DNA from: CBDFGS01 sp965247255
Lineage (GTDB): Bacteria; Chloroflexota; Dehalococcoidia; Lucifugimonadales; CAUZJF01
DNA length: 64,000 bases
Reading direction: 5' to 3'
Assembly (NCBI GenBank): GCA_965247255.1
Contig: CBDFGS010000009.1
Span: forward strand, 186,001-250,000
Below, in pieces: positions 36,000-44,614 of the stretch. Both the position numbers and the translations under genes were made by a program. The notes under the pieces were generated by a model. The model searched no databases, had not been told where the DNA came from, and worked only from the letters and a program-made list of their open reading frames with translations. The stretch's first letter is position 1; every line of letters starts with the position of its first letter.

Positions 36000-36636
36000 C
36001 GATGGCTTTCTTGAAATCGGGGTTTCCTTGTATCTCATTCAAGATCGTCGTCGTTTCGCCGTGCCCCGGATACACTTTCGTCTCGCGAGGCAGCAGGCTT
36101 AGCTGTCTTAATGAGTCCCGGAGAGCTGAGCCGTCGCCCCCCGGGAGGTCGACTCGGCCTACCTTTCCTTCAAGCAGCGTGTCGCCTGTAAACAGAAGCC
36201 CTTCAATCATGAAACAGACGCTCCCCCGAGTGTGCCCCGGCGTAAACAGCACCTCAATTGCCCGATCGGCTATGGAAATAGGGCTGCCAATCGCGTCTAG
36301 ATAGCTATCAACCACAGGGATCGCTACAGGGGCCTCGCCATCAAGAAGCTTGCGATACAGGTTCGCCTGTTCGAGGGTTTTGAGCTCCTTGGAGTGAAGG
36401 AAGAAAGGCACTAAAAACCGTTTCTTGAGGGCAGCTACAGCTCCGACGTGGTCGTAATGGGCATGGGTGTTGAAGATGGCGAGGGGATTCAAATGAGAGT
36501 CTTCTAAGTGCTCAAAGATCCGGTCTGCTTCGAGTCCCGGATCGATGATTACGGCGTCACCATTGTCCCATTGAACGGTGTAACAATTCTGTCGCCACCT
36601 ACCGCTCGTCATGGTATCTATGAAAAGGCCCGTCAT
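35989..36636 (-). CDS. Metallo-beta-lactamase-fold hydrolase (glyoxalase II-like) of cassette 2
   Basis: 215 residues. THAHYDHVG gives H58, H60, D62 and H63; TPGHTRGS, FTGDTLL and YPGHG complete the binuclear metal site of glyoxalase II-type hydrolases. Members hydrolyse thioesters, so here it may release or proofread acyl groups on the ACP; that role is inferred from the operon. It overlaps the SDR gene by 4 bp and KAS III by 11 bp. It has no counterpart in cassette 1. Confidence 0.85.
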   Translation of the reverse strand: MTGLFIDTMTSGRWRQNCYTVQWDNGDAVIIDPGLEADRIFEHLEDSHLNPLAIFNTHAHYDHVGAVAALKKRFLVPFFLHSKELKTLEQANLYRKLLDGEAPVAIPVVDSYLDAIGSPISIADRAIEVLFTPGHTRGSVCFMIEGLLFTGDTLLEGKVGRVDLPGGDGSALRDSLRQLSLLPRETKVYPGHGETTTILNEIQGNPDFKKAIDGN

Positions 36637-37337
36637 ACTCCACCCAGGTAAAGTAGCTGGTTGGTTATCATGTGGCTGTTGTTCGAAATAAGAAAGTCCA
36701 TCGCGTGGGCGACGTCCAGCAAGCTCAGTTGCCTCTTGAGGGTCGTACGTTCTAGCAGATCTGAAGCGGCCTTTTTAGTTAGCCGTTCGCTCATCCCCGT
36801 CTTATCGACCAGGGACAGCCCCAGAGTATTGACGGTAATACCAAAAGGAGCGACTTCCTTTGCCAGTACCGCAGTAAACTGCTCAACTGCCGCTTTCGAT
36901 GCGCCATAAATCGACGTTCCCACCGTACCGAGTCGCACATGGACCGTGGACAAGTTCACGATCCTGCCGTGAGAGTTTTTCTTCATGAGTTTGCATGCCT
37001 CACGACAGAACAGGAACGTGCCGACAACATTGGTACTGAGGATGTCTTGTACTGCACCTGAACTGGTTAACAGAGCGGGATTATGAGATTCTATGCCCGC
37101 GTTGTTGATCAGGACATCCAAGCGATTGTAGATTCTGCGTATTTTCGAGAACATCCGCGTTGCCTCGGTCTCGTCTGCGACGTCAAGACAAAAATGCCGA
37201 TAGTTCTCCAGCTGATAATCAGCGGGACCTCGACTACACCCGATGACTTGATAGCCCGCCGCGACGTAGTATTGCGCAAGATATTTGCCGATTCCTTTGC
37301 GCGTGCCGGTGATCAAAACAACTCGATCATCAGTCAT
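36633..37337 (-). CDS. Short-chain dehydrogenase/reductase of acyl cassette 2
   Basis: 234 residues with TGTRKGIGKYLAQYY (NADPH site), LINNAGIESHN and YGASK (Tyr144, Lys148). The residue 13 before the Tyr is Thr (T131, in NLSTVHV) where the family and the cassette 1 paralogue have Ser, so activity may be reduced or use the preceding Ser130. The expected reaction is reduction of the 3-oxoacyl group made by KAS III. The start lies inside the ACP gene (8-bp overlap). Confidence 0.86.
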   Translation of the reverse strand: MTDDRVVLITGTRKGIGKYLAQYYVAAGYQVIGCSRGPADYQLENYRHFCLDVADETEATRMFSKIRRIYNRLDVLINNAGIESHNPALLTSSGAVQDILSTNVVGTFLFCREACKLMKKNSHGRIVNLSTVHVRLGTVGTSIYGASKAAVEQFTAVLAKEVAPFGITVNTLGLSLVDKTGMSERLTKKAASDLLERTTLKRQLSLLDVAHAMDFLISNNSHMITNQLLYLGGV

Positions 37338-37635
37338 TGGCGGCTTCTGTCACCAGCTCGTTAACATAGGACGCTAAGGCGCCTACGTTTCGAAAGGGGC
37401 TGTCTTGCTGCGACAAAGCACGCTCGTCTGCGATGCTTATGGCTTCCCCAAAGTGGTCCTGTACCCTTTCCTCGATCGCAACAATGAGCGAAACAAGCCT
37501 CAACGAGTCCACTTTCCCGTCCAAGCCAAACAAGACGGTATCAGGTGACATCTCAAGCTGACGCTCCTTCGATACAGTCTGGTTGTTCTCTTGAATAGCG
37601 GCATATATTTGATCTAGGATCTCATTCGTAGCCAT
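37330..37635 (-). CDS. Acyl carrier protein of cassette 2
   Basis: From ATG 37635, with GGAGG 6 bases before it, the protein has 101 residues. KVDSLRLVSLIVAIEE carries the phosphopantetheine Ser44 in the classical DSL. SPFRNVGALASYVNEL closes the four-helix bundle and matches the cassette 1 ACP. It is the first gene of the five-gene cassette, all with overlaps or gaps under 20 bp. A longer in-frame start exists at 37725 but has no binding site. Confidence 0.88.
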   Translation of the reverse strand: MATNEILDQIYAAIQENNQTVSKERQLEMSPDTVLFGLDGKVDSLRLVSLIVAIEERVQDHFGEAISIADERALSQQDSPFRNVGALASYVNELVTEAAND

Positions 37636-37956
37636 TGCCACCTCCAGTTGTAGCTTTCCCCTCCCGCTGACAGTTCGAGATCTATCCGTTGACTTAAGGC
37701 GGCTCGAAAGCGTCGATCGGTTCACCTAGTAGGCTGGCAACTATGCGCATCAGCCTCACCCCGTGGGTGGCTCATCCGCCGCCTGCTTGACTATTGCGCG
37801 CCCTTCTCGCACAAATGGCTCTAGGGCGATTGTATTCGAGGTGGCGTACTACGATTCCAGAATGGTTCTCTTTAACGGCGCAACTCCTGGGAGCGGTGTT
37901 AGAGGTTTAGTTGAGCCGCCGCGATGCACCGGCCGCGGAGTGGTCGGTGGCGCCTG
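37636..37956 (-). other. Intergenic region upstream of acyl cassette 2
   Basis: No gene is supported. Apart from the ACP binding site at its low end I see no clear promoter or terminator. It separates the Wzc gene from the cassette and is the likely place for the cassette promoter. Confidence 0.3.
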
Positions 37957-39534
37957 TCAAGTCCCCTTGTCAGTCCCTCGTACTCTTGACAGGACGCGAC
38001 CGACTAGCCCGTTGGTCCGGCGTCCTTCGTGTGCAGTGCCGTTGCCGAGAATTCTGGACAAAAGTCCAGGCTTCTCGCCATCGGGCGGCACTGAACCATC
38101 CTGGGACGGGTAGTAGTAATAGTAGTAGTCGTTGTAGTAGCTCCGGTGCTTGGCGGATAGCTTGTTCTGCACCGTGCCTACGAGCGCCGGATTCGCCTGC
38201 CGTAGGACCTCGGCTCCGCGTTTTACTGTTTCCCGCCCGGTACGATGCGCGTCCAGGACCAAGATGGTAGCGTCGACCAGGGCGGCGAGCAGCATGGGGT
38301 CGGTCACGGAAAGCAAAGGAGAGCTGTCGAAGATAACGATTTGCGAACTTTCCTTGAGTTCCTCGAGCACTTCCTTCATCCTGCCCGATCGGAGCACCTG
38401 AGGGGCATCTGGGGGAAGCGGACCGCTGGGAATGAAGCCCAGGCTTGCGACTTGCGTCTGAACGAGGACTTCCTCCACCGATGCGTTCCCCAGGAGCAGA
38501 TTCGTCAACCCTTTGTCGCGTGAGATCCCAAGTACCCGATGCAGGTTAGGTCTGCGCAGGTCGGCATCTACGAGAACGACAGACTCTCCCTCCTTTGCGA
38601 GAGAAGTAGCTAGATTGGCCGCAGTCGTCGTCTTGCCTTCCCCCGGTGTAGAGCTAGTGACCAAGAGCGTCTTGACTCCTCCCGTGTCCAGCGCGGCGAA
38701 CTCCAGATTGGTACGGAGGAACTTGAACGATTCGGTCAGAGCGCTCTGGCGGTGCTCTTCAGCTGCGATTATCGGCCCCGCGCCTTCCTTGGGGGACTGA
38801 TACTGGACCGAGCCGAGGTTGGGCATTCCCGTAAGCGCGTTTAGCTCTTCCAGCGACTTGATACGATTGTCCATTTGCTCAAGGAGAAAGACGACGAATC
38901 CAGCAACAAATAGCCCGAGCATCGACCCGATGATTACGTTGAGCGGCGTCTGAGGTCTCGAGGGGGAGGCGGGTGGCAGAGCCTCTTCTACGATAATCAA
39001 CGTTGTCAGCGTCGACGCCTGGGCGGCGATGATGGCGGGCTCTTGAGTAATGCCGTATTGGCTTAGTGAGCTCTGGAACTGGGCGATGTGCGCGAATTGC
39101 CGCACGAAGAAATCATCGATGAAGACCTGGGCGGTTGTGTTGGCAATCTGTGCTGCCAGCCGTGGATCCGGGTCGCTGGCCTTGATCTCGATCAGGCTAC
39201 GAGGACTGCTGATATCGATTTTCCCCAATAGTCTGCCAGGACCGTAAGGGAGAGACAGTTGCTCGATCACCTTCTCAAGTATTGGCCGAGTCTTGATCAA
39301 GTCGCCGTAGCTCCTCGCCAGCTGCTGGCTCGCCTGGATCTCGGTGAGGGAAGGCGCCCCTGGGGTCTGTCCGCCGCGCACCAGGATCCTGACCGCCGCA
39401 TCGTAGATGGGGGTCATAGAGTTGCTGACGAAAAACGCCACAAGAGCGGTGCTGGTAAGTCCCAACACCAAGATCCACCACCACCTACGGAGGATATGTA
39501 AATACGCACGAATATCTAGTGATTCGTCTTCCAC
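37957..39534 (-). CDS. Polysaccharide co-polymerase with tyrosine autokinase domain (Wzc/CapAB type)
   Basis: 525 residues. An N-terminal Wzz region has two membrane spans (WWWILVLGLTSTALVAFFV; NVIIGSMLGLFVAGFVVFLL) around an external domain. The BY-kinase has Walker A SSTPGEGKTTTAANLA, Walker A' VVLVDADLRRP and Walker B IVIFDSSPLLSVTD. A Tyr cluster, SYYNDYYYYYYPS, near residue 480 is the autophosphorylation site, followed by a basic tail. It sets chain length and couples polymerisation to export. The external domain is short for a Gram-negative Wzc and no Wza partner is present, which fits a bacterium without a classical LPS outer membrane. Confidence 0.92.
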   Translation of the reverse strand: MEDESLDIRAYLHILRRWWWILVLGLTSTALVAFFVSNSMTPIYDAAVRILVRGGQTPGAPSLTEIQASQQLARSYGDLIKTRPILEKVIEQLSLPYGPGRLLGKIDISSPRSLIEIKASDPDPRLAAQIANTTAQVFIDDFFVRQFAHIAQFQSSLSQYGITQEPAIIAAQASTLTTLIIVEEALPPASPSRPQTPLNVIIGSMLGLFVAGFVVFLLEQMDNRIKSLEELNALTGMPNLGSVQYQSPKEGAGPIIAAEEHRQSALTESFKFLRTNLEFAALDTGGVKTLLVTSSTPGEGKTTTAANLATSLAKEGESVVLVDADLRRPNLHRVLGISRDKGLTNLLLGNASVEEVLVQTQVASLGFIPSGPLPPDAPQVLRSGRMKEVLEELKESSQIVIFDSSPLLSVTDPMLLAALVDATILVLDAHRTGRETVKRGAEVLRQANPALVGTVQNKLSAKHRSYYNDYYYYYYPSQDGSVPPDGEKPGLLSRILGNGTAHEGRRTNGLVGRVLSRVRGTDKGT

Positions 39535-39600
39535 GGATCGCTCCAGTCCTTTTTCGCCTGTCGCTTCGATTCTATGGGTCGCCCCATTTGACGCCCATCC

Positions 39601-40926
39601 TCAACCAGACTTGGTATGTTCAGTCGAAGGACCCACCCCAAGGGGAATGCGGCCGACACCTCGATACTCTAGCCCATAGCCGGCAATTGTAGCCGGATCG
39701 AGAGCGTTTCGACCGTCGAACACGAGCCTCGGCGGCGCCATGCGATCGGCAATATCCGACCAATCTGCCTGTACTATCTCCGGCCACTCGGTCATTAGGA
39801 CCACCGCCTGGGTCCCAACGGCGCACTCCACTGGGCTATCCGTCAAGGGCACTGTCGGGGGCAAAGCAGCCCTCATGTGCGGCCCTTTTTGAGGGTCGTA
39901 TGCCCTCACCTCGGCCCCTTCGTCCACCAAAGCGCTGATCAGGTCTAGCGATGGTGCTTCCCGCGTATCGCCTGTGCCGGGCTTGAAGGTCACGCCGAGC
40001 ACGCCGGTTCTCACCTCTGTGAGATTGCCGAAACGCTCGCGCATTGCGATAAGCGGCAGGAGGCGTTGGCGGTTGTTGACTGTGATGACGGACCTAAGCA
40101 ACTCGAAGTTGTGTCCGTTGGTCAGTGCTAATTGGTCCAAGGCCCTCACGTCTTTCGGGAAGCACGAGCCGCCATACCCAACACCTGCTTTAAGGAAGTC
40201 TGGACTGATTCGGTTGTCCATCGCCAGACCCGCACTCACATCATCGATGGTCGCACCCACTCGCTCGCATAGCATCGCTATCTCGTTGATAAAGGATATT
40301 TTGGTCGCCAGGAAAGCATTGCTAGCGTACTTGATCATTTCGGCGCTGGTGACATCCGTCACTAGAAAAGGCGCATCAGCGTTTTCGTACAAGGTTCGGA
40401 GGGTCTCGATCGATTCGGTGGCTGTGGCCCCTATGACGATGCGGTCAGGGTGGAACCAGTCTTGGACAGCCTGTCCTTCTCTCAGAAACTCCGGGTTGGA
40501 CGCGTACCTAAGGGGACGAGCGGCCTTCGCTGTTCCTACAAAGCGTTCCCCAGTTCCGGGAGGCACGGTGCTTTTCATGGCTATGACACCCGTGTGCCCG
40601 CGGTCACTAATCCATGATAACGCTGAGCGGACCTGGCTCAGGTCTGCCGCTCCTGCTGCTCCGGAGGGGGTCCCAGTGGCAACGACGACTACATCTCCCA
40701 ATGGCTCAGCCACTTCGTCACTGTGTAGCAATCTTAGGTCGCCGCGCGCGATTGTGTTCGCCATCAGTTCAGCGAGGCCCTGTTCGCGAAGGTCCGTCGT
40801 CCCCTCGCGATAGGCCGCAACCTTCGCGCTGTCGTTGTCGATGCCGATTACTTGGTGGCCGGCGTGGGCCAGTCCGGCCGCAGCCACGGAGCCAACGTAG
40901 CCGAGTCCAATCACACTAACTTTCAA
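39601..40926 (-). CDS. UDP-glucose 6-dehydrogenase family protein
   Basis: 441 residues. IGLGYVGSVAAAGLAHAGH binds NAD, YASNPEFLREGQAVQDW is the conserved central block and GYGGSCFPKDVRAL carries the catalytic Cys. This motif form is typical of UDP-glucose dehydrogenases making UDP-glucuronate. The start is TTG 40926, overlapping by TTGA the stop of a decayed gene upstream. It supplies an acidic sugar for the glycan. Confidence 0.92.
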   Translation of the reverse strand: MKVSVIGLGYVGSVAAAGLAHAGHQVIGIDNDSAKVAAYREGTTDLREQGLAELMANTIARGDLRLLHSDEVAEPLGDVVVVATGTPSGAAGAADLSQVRSALSWISDRGHTGVIAMKSTVPPGTGERFVGTAKAARPLRYASNPEFLREGQAVQDWFHPDRIVIGATATESIETLRTLYENADAPFLVTDVTSAEMIKYASNAFLATKISFINEIAMLCERVGATIDDVSAGLAMDNRISPDFLKAGVGYGGSCFPKDVRALDQLALTNGHNFELLRSVITVNNRQRLLPLIAMRERFGNLTEVRTGVLGVTFKPGTGDTREAPSLDLISALVDEGAEVRAYDPQKGPHMRAALPPTVPLTDSPVECAVGTQAVVLMTEWPEIVQADWSDIADRMAPPRLVFDGRNALDPATIAGYGLEYRGVGRIPLGVGPSTEHTKSG

Positions 40927-41240
40927 GGCAGCCTTCCCATGCGCCCGGTCCGGGGCTCGAACGACCCTGAGTGCCGGGCGAAGAAGATGTAGTCGTATCG
41001 CGTGGTGTGGAAGACGCTTGTGGCTGTACTTTCATTGCTTCCGTATTTGCTACCCAATGCAGCGGCGTCGCTATGAGTCAAACGGAGATTCGGTTCCAAA
41101 GCGGCGGCCCTCAAAACCTCAGAAAGGCTTGAGGAAGGGCGCGTTCAATCAGCTGGTCCTCGGAGCAGTGGCTTCGACGAGGTATCCCCCTTTGAAAGGG
41201 ACAACTATTGAATATAAGCGCCGGAGAAAAGATTGTCAAT
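40923..41240 (-). pseudogene. Decayed gene remnant upstream of the UDP-glucose dehydrogenase
   Basis: Three minus-strand frames carry pieces that look like one C-terminal region: LYSIVVPFKGGYLVEATAPR (about 41240-41170), QLIERALPQAFLRF (about 41155-41115) and EVLRAAALEPNLRLTHSDAA ... TSVFHTTRYDYIFFARHSG (41114-40923). The last piece ends in a TGA that overlaps the dehydrogenase TTG by 4 bp, the same coupling seen across this locus, so it is probably a real gene end. The family is unknown; a methyltransferase-like tail is possible. No start or N-terminal part was found. Confidence 0.35.
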
Positions 41241-41319
41241 TACCCGTGAGGTATAACGCTGAAGTTGATAGAGGCACGCTCGGCGCCTTGTTGCACGCCA
41301 CGGCGAAGGGCAAATGGGA

Positions 41320-42228
41320 TCAAACCCGCGATTTGTACCACTCCACCGATCTTCTGAGCCCTTCCTCAATGCCGACAACCGGGACATACTTAAGGAGTCT
41401 CTTTGCAACGGATAGGTCGGCCTGGTAGCTCCATAGCTCACCGGGTCGTATGTTCTTGTTGACGATTTCGCTGCTGCTATCAGTTAGCTCCAGGATCATT
41501 TGCGCAACGGCCGAGAGACGTTCGGCCTTCCCATAGGACAAGTTCACCGTGTTCCCGTGGACTACGTCGAACCTCTCGATTGAGGATGAGATGCCTGCGA
41601 TCGCGTCGTCCAGGTAGGTGAAGTCGAGAAGTTTGTGAGGGCCGTAGAGAATCAAGGGCTCCCCCTTAAAGGCGTTGTTGATCCAGTTGGGGATAACCCT
41701 ATTCGAGTCGTCGTACCTGCCATAGACGTTTGAAAACCTGAAGACGACGTGGTTGATGTCGTACACCTTCCCGTAGCTATATACCAGCGCTTCTCCTGCT
41801 ATCTTGGACGCGGTATATGGGCTCTCGCACCGGATGATGTCCACCATGTCTTCGGCAACGTACTCCACTCGTGGAAGAGTAGAGTAGACCTCGCGTGAAG
41901 AGGCGAAGATGAAGCGAGAGATGTGATTCTGTCTGGCGAACTCCAGCATGTTGAACGTGGTCTGGATGTTGTCGAAAGCGCGGCTAGGGTCGACGACAAG
42001 GTCGTAGACTCTTGCGTTGGCGGCGCAGTGAACGATCATGTCTACGTCGGTCGGCAATGTGGCGACCTCGTCCGTTCGCCTCAGGTCCGCGAGGACGGTT
42101 TGCCGGTCAAGCTCTTCATTCCAAGGATTGTGCCGAGTGTCTATGGGCGCGACCTCGTGAGAGGCAAGCAGCGCTTCGCAAAGCGCGGACCCGACAGTGC
42201 CGCTGGAGCCTGTAACCATGATCTTCAT
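41320..42228 (-). CDS. NAD-dependent sugar epimerase/dehydratase
   Basis: 302 residues, extended SDR. TGSSGTVGSALCEALL binds NAD, FASSREVYS holds the conserved Ser, YTASK (Tyr/Lys) is catalytic, and FRFSNVYGRYDDSNRVIPNW is a usual sugar-site block. It should epimerise or dehydrate a nucleotide sugar; the substrate is not evident. It follows the UbiA-type gene by 30 bp in the same direction. Confidence 0.87.
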   Translation of the reverse strand: MKIMVTGSSGTVGSALCEALLASHEVAPIDTRHNPWNEELDRQTVLADLRRTDEVATLPTDVDMIVHCAANARVYDLVVDPSRAFDNIQTTFNMLEFARQNHISRFIFASSREVYSTLPRVEYVAEDMVDIIRCESPYTASKIAGEALVYSYGKVYDINHVVFRFSNVYGRYDDSNRVIPNWINNAFKGEPLILYGPHKLLDFTYLDDAIAGISSSIERFDVVHGNTVNLSYGKAERLSAVAQMILELTDSSSEIVNKNIRPGELWSYQADLSVAKRLLKYVPVVGIEEGLRRSVEWYKSRV

Positions 42229-42258
42229 GTGACAGCCAAGGTCTTGACGCGTCTCCGG

Positions 42259-43161
42259 CTAGCGCCCAAACACCGTGAGGACGGTGGCTGCCGTTGCTAA
42301 CCAAAGCCCCAGGCACGCGATTAACGGGATATCAGTTATCAGGATGTCCTCGGGGTTTTCTCCGAGGTTCTTGGTGTGGACCAGGTACATGTATCGGAAG
42401 AGTCCGTAGACTACGAAAGGTACGGTGAGCATCATGGTGTGATTCTCGGGTAGGTTTGGCGCCGTGAAGCTATATAGTGTGTACGCCACGAGCGTGGCGG
42501 GCGCGACGACCGCGATAAACTGGTCGAGCAGGGGGACTGTGTAGAGGTCTAGCGTTTCTCGCTGTGCCCCGGCCCGTTCGCCCGCCGTGTTCAACTCGCT
42601 GCGGCGCTTACCCAGCGCTATCATGAGTGCTCCTAGGCCCGTGCAAACGTACAGCCACGGTGATACCGGTACCTGCAACACAGCCGCGCCGGCGACGGCC
42701 CGCAAGACGAAACCAGCGCCTATCGAGAAGATGTCGAGGATGACGATCCGCTTCAGCAACACTGTGTACGCTAACATCATGGCGAGATATCCGCTGGCCA
42801 CCCAGCCGAATTCGGGGACCAGGGAAAACGACAGGCCCAGGCTCAGGGCAGCCAACACAAACGCTACGGTCCATGCGACGGGCACCGGTACGCGTCCGGA
42901 GGCTATCGGCCGGGCCCGCTTCTTGGGGTGCTGACGATCTTTGCTGATATCGAAAACATCGTTGATCAGATACACAGCGCCGCTCAGTGTGGAGAAGAGC
43001 ACGAATGCAACGGTGGCTTTGCCGAACATCTTGATCGCGGGCGTGAGATCGTTAAAGTCCCACGCGTCGCCCGCGGTGAAGAACAGCGCGAAGTATATGA
43101 TCAGGTTCTTGGTCCATTGCTTTGGCCGCAAAGCAATGATGAGGGCTCTGGCCAAGCCCAT
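42259..43161 (-). CDS. UbiA-family prenyltransferase, decaprenyl-phosphate phosphoribosyltransferase-like
   Basis: About 300 residues from ATG 43161. LRPKQWTKNLIIYFALFF begins the first span; NDVFDISKDRQHPKKRARPI is the Asp-rich prenyl-diphosphate/metal site in the form seen in phosphoribosyl transferases, and ALGKRRSELN and VPFVVYGLFRYMYLV are also typical. About eight membrane spans are visible. It should attach phosphoribose to a polyprenyl phosphate, a precursor of arabinofuranosyl or ribofuranosyl donors. No DprE1/DprE2 pair is in the window. An upstream GTG at 43200 is an alternative start. Confidence 0.85.
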   Translation of the reverse strand: MGLARALIIALRPKQWTKNLIIYFALFFTAGDAWDFNDLTPAIKMFGKATVAFVLFSTLSGAVYLINDVFDISKDRQHPKKRARPIASGRVPVPVAWTVAFVLAALSLGLSFSLVPEFGWVASGYLAMMLAYTVLLKRIVILDIFSIGAGFVLRAVAGAAVLQVPVSPWLYVCTGLGALMIALGKRRSELNTAGERAGAQRETLDLYTVPLLDQFIAVVAPATLVAYTLYSFTAPNLPENHTMMLTVPFVVYGLFRYMYLVHTKNLGENPEDILITDIPLIACLGLWLATAATVLTVFGR

Positions 43162-43213
43162 CAACGACGGTTCTATCGACTGGCTCCTTGAACACTCCAC
43201 GGATAGGGTGCCG

Positions 43214-44584
43214 CTAAAGTTTCACAACCCGCCCCGCCTTCGATATGACTCCCGCGACAGCGTTGCGGGTATCGAACACGAGTGGGCTGTTCTCCACTAC
43301 CCAGCGCCAGTCGTAGCTGCTGTGGGGCGTCGTGACGACCACGCAGTCAGACTCTTGAAGCGCCTGTGCGTCTAAGTGAACGGACCGCAGTGACATCGAG
43401 TCCATCTCGACATGTGGAACCAAGGGGTCATTGTAGCTTACCTCTGCGCCCTTCGCCTCAAGCAACTCGATCAGATCGAGTGCAGGGGATTCACGAGCGT
43501 CTCCGACATCCGCCTTGTAAGAGACGCCGAGCACCAGGATGCGTGACCCATTCAAGGGTTTGCCGATGTCGTTCAGCGCATCCGAGACTCTCCCGAGCAC
43601 ATACTCCGGCATCCCCCGGTTTATCTCTTCGGCCACTCCGATGAATCTGGCCGTGTAGTTGAGAGTCTTGAGCTTCCAGGCCAGGTACTGGGGGTCTACC
43701 GGGATGCAGTGGCCTCCGATACCGGGGCCTGGGTAGAAAGGCATGAAGCCGAACGGCTTGGTCTCAGCAGCCTCGATGACTTCCCAAACGTCTACGTCTA
43801 GCTTGTGACACATGATGGCGATCTCATTTACGAGGGCCACGTTAGTCGCCCTGAAAGTGTTCTCGAGGAGCTTGACGAGCTCGGCCGCCTTTGGACCCGA
43901 CACCGGCACGATGCGGTCTACTGCGTGTTGGTATAGGGCCTGAGCCATCTCGAAGCAGCTTCGGGTGACGCCTCCGAGGACCTTCGGAGTTGTTTTCAGG
44001 GTCCAGTCGCGTCTTGACGGATCGATTCGTTCAGGCGAAAAGGCCAAAAACAAGTCGGAGCCGACTACCCGTGAACCAGCAGCGTCGCCCTGGAGGACAG
44101 GAACTATGACCTCTTCCGTAGTACCGGGATAGGTAGTGCTCTCTAGTACCACCAGCATCCCGGGATGAAGGCGCCGGGCGATCTCCTCGGTAGCCGCGAT
44201 TATGTACGATAAGTCCGGGTCTCTTGTTTTGCCCAATGGCGTTGGGACACAGACGACTGCGACATCGGCGTCGCCGATAACATCGTAGTTGGAAGTGGCC
44301 CTCAAGCTCCCCACACGAGAAGATGACGAGTGCGGAGTGGCCGCTCCGGGTTTCGCCCTAGGATGTCCCGTTATCTGCCCCATGAGGTCCTGCGGGACAT
44401 CCTGAACGTAAGACTCTCCGCGATTAATGGCATCGACCCGAGACTCGTTCACGTCGATTCCCACGACCGTGAACCCGACCTCCGCGAACCTGGCAGCCAG
44501 CGGAAGACCCGCGTGCCCAAGCCCGATGATGCATACAACTGCCTCCCGCCGTTCAATCCTTTCGCGTAGGTCAGTAGCTCTCAT
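43214..44584 (-). CDS. UDP-N-acetylglucosamine/mannosamine 6-dehydrogenase (WbpA/WecC type)
   Basis: 456 residues. IGLGHAGLPLAARFAEVGF binds NAD; AFSPERIDPS, KLLENTFRATNVALVNEIA and GPGIGGHCIPVDPQYL, with the catalytic Cys, are the set seen in UDP-HexNAc dehydrogenases rather than in UDP-glucose dehydrogenases. It would make a UDP-acetamido-uronic acid. An insertion rich in Ser/Arg (about residues 75-95, AKPGAATPHSSSSRVGSL) is unusual. It lies between the UbiA-type and the initiating transferase genes. Confidence 0.9.
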   Translation of the reverse strand: MRATDLRERIERREAVVCIIGLGHAGLPLAARFAEVGFTVVGIDVNESRVDAINRGESYVQDVPQDLMGQITGHPRAKPGAATPHSSSSRVGSLRATSNYDVIGDADVAVVCVPTPLGKTRDPDLSYIIAATEEIARRLHPGMLVVLESTTYPGTTEEVIVPVLQGDAAGSRVVGSDLFLAFSPERIDPSRRDWTLKTTPKVLGGVTRSCFEMAQALYQHAVDRIVPVSGPKAAELVKLLENTFRATNVALVNEIAIMCHKLDVDVWEVIEAAETKPFGFMPFYPGPGIGGHCIPVDPQYLAWKLKTLNYTARFIGVAEEINRGMPEYVLGRVSDALNDIGKPLNGSRILVLGVSYKADVGDARESPALDLIELLEAKGAEVSYNDPLVPHVEMDSMSLRSVHLDAQALQESDCVVVTTPHSSYDWRWVVENSPLVFDTRNAVAGVISKAGRVVKL

Positions 44585-44614
44585 ATTCTTTAGCTTGCTC
44601 GTCGTGGACCGAGC

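Noticed and set aside
41018..41428. Plus-strand open frame of 136 codons across the epimerase end
   Set aside because: It overlaps the 3' end of the epimerase on the other strand and the decayed gene; composition is Arg-rich and no motif is present.
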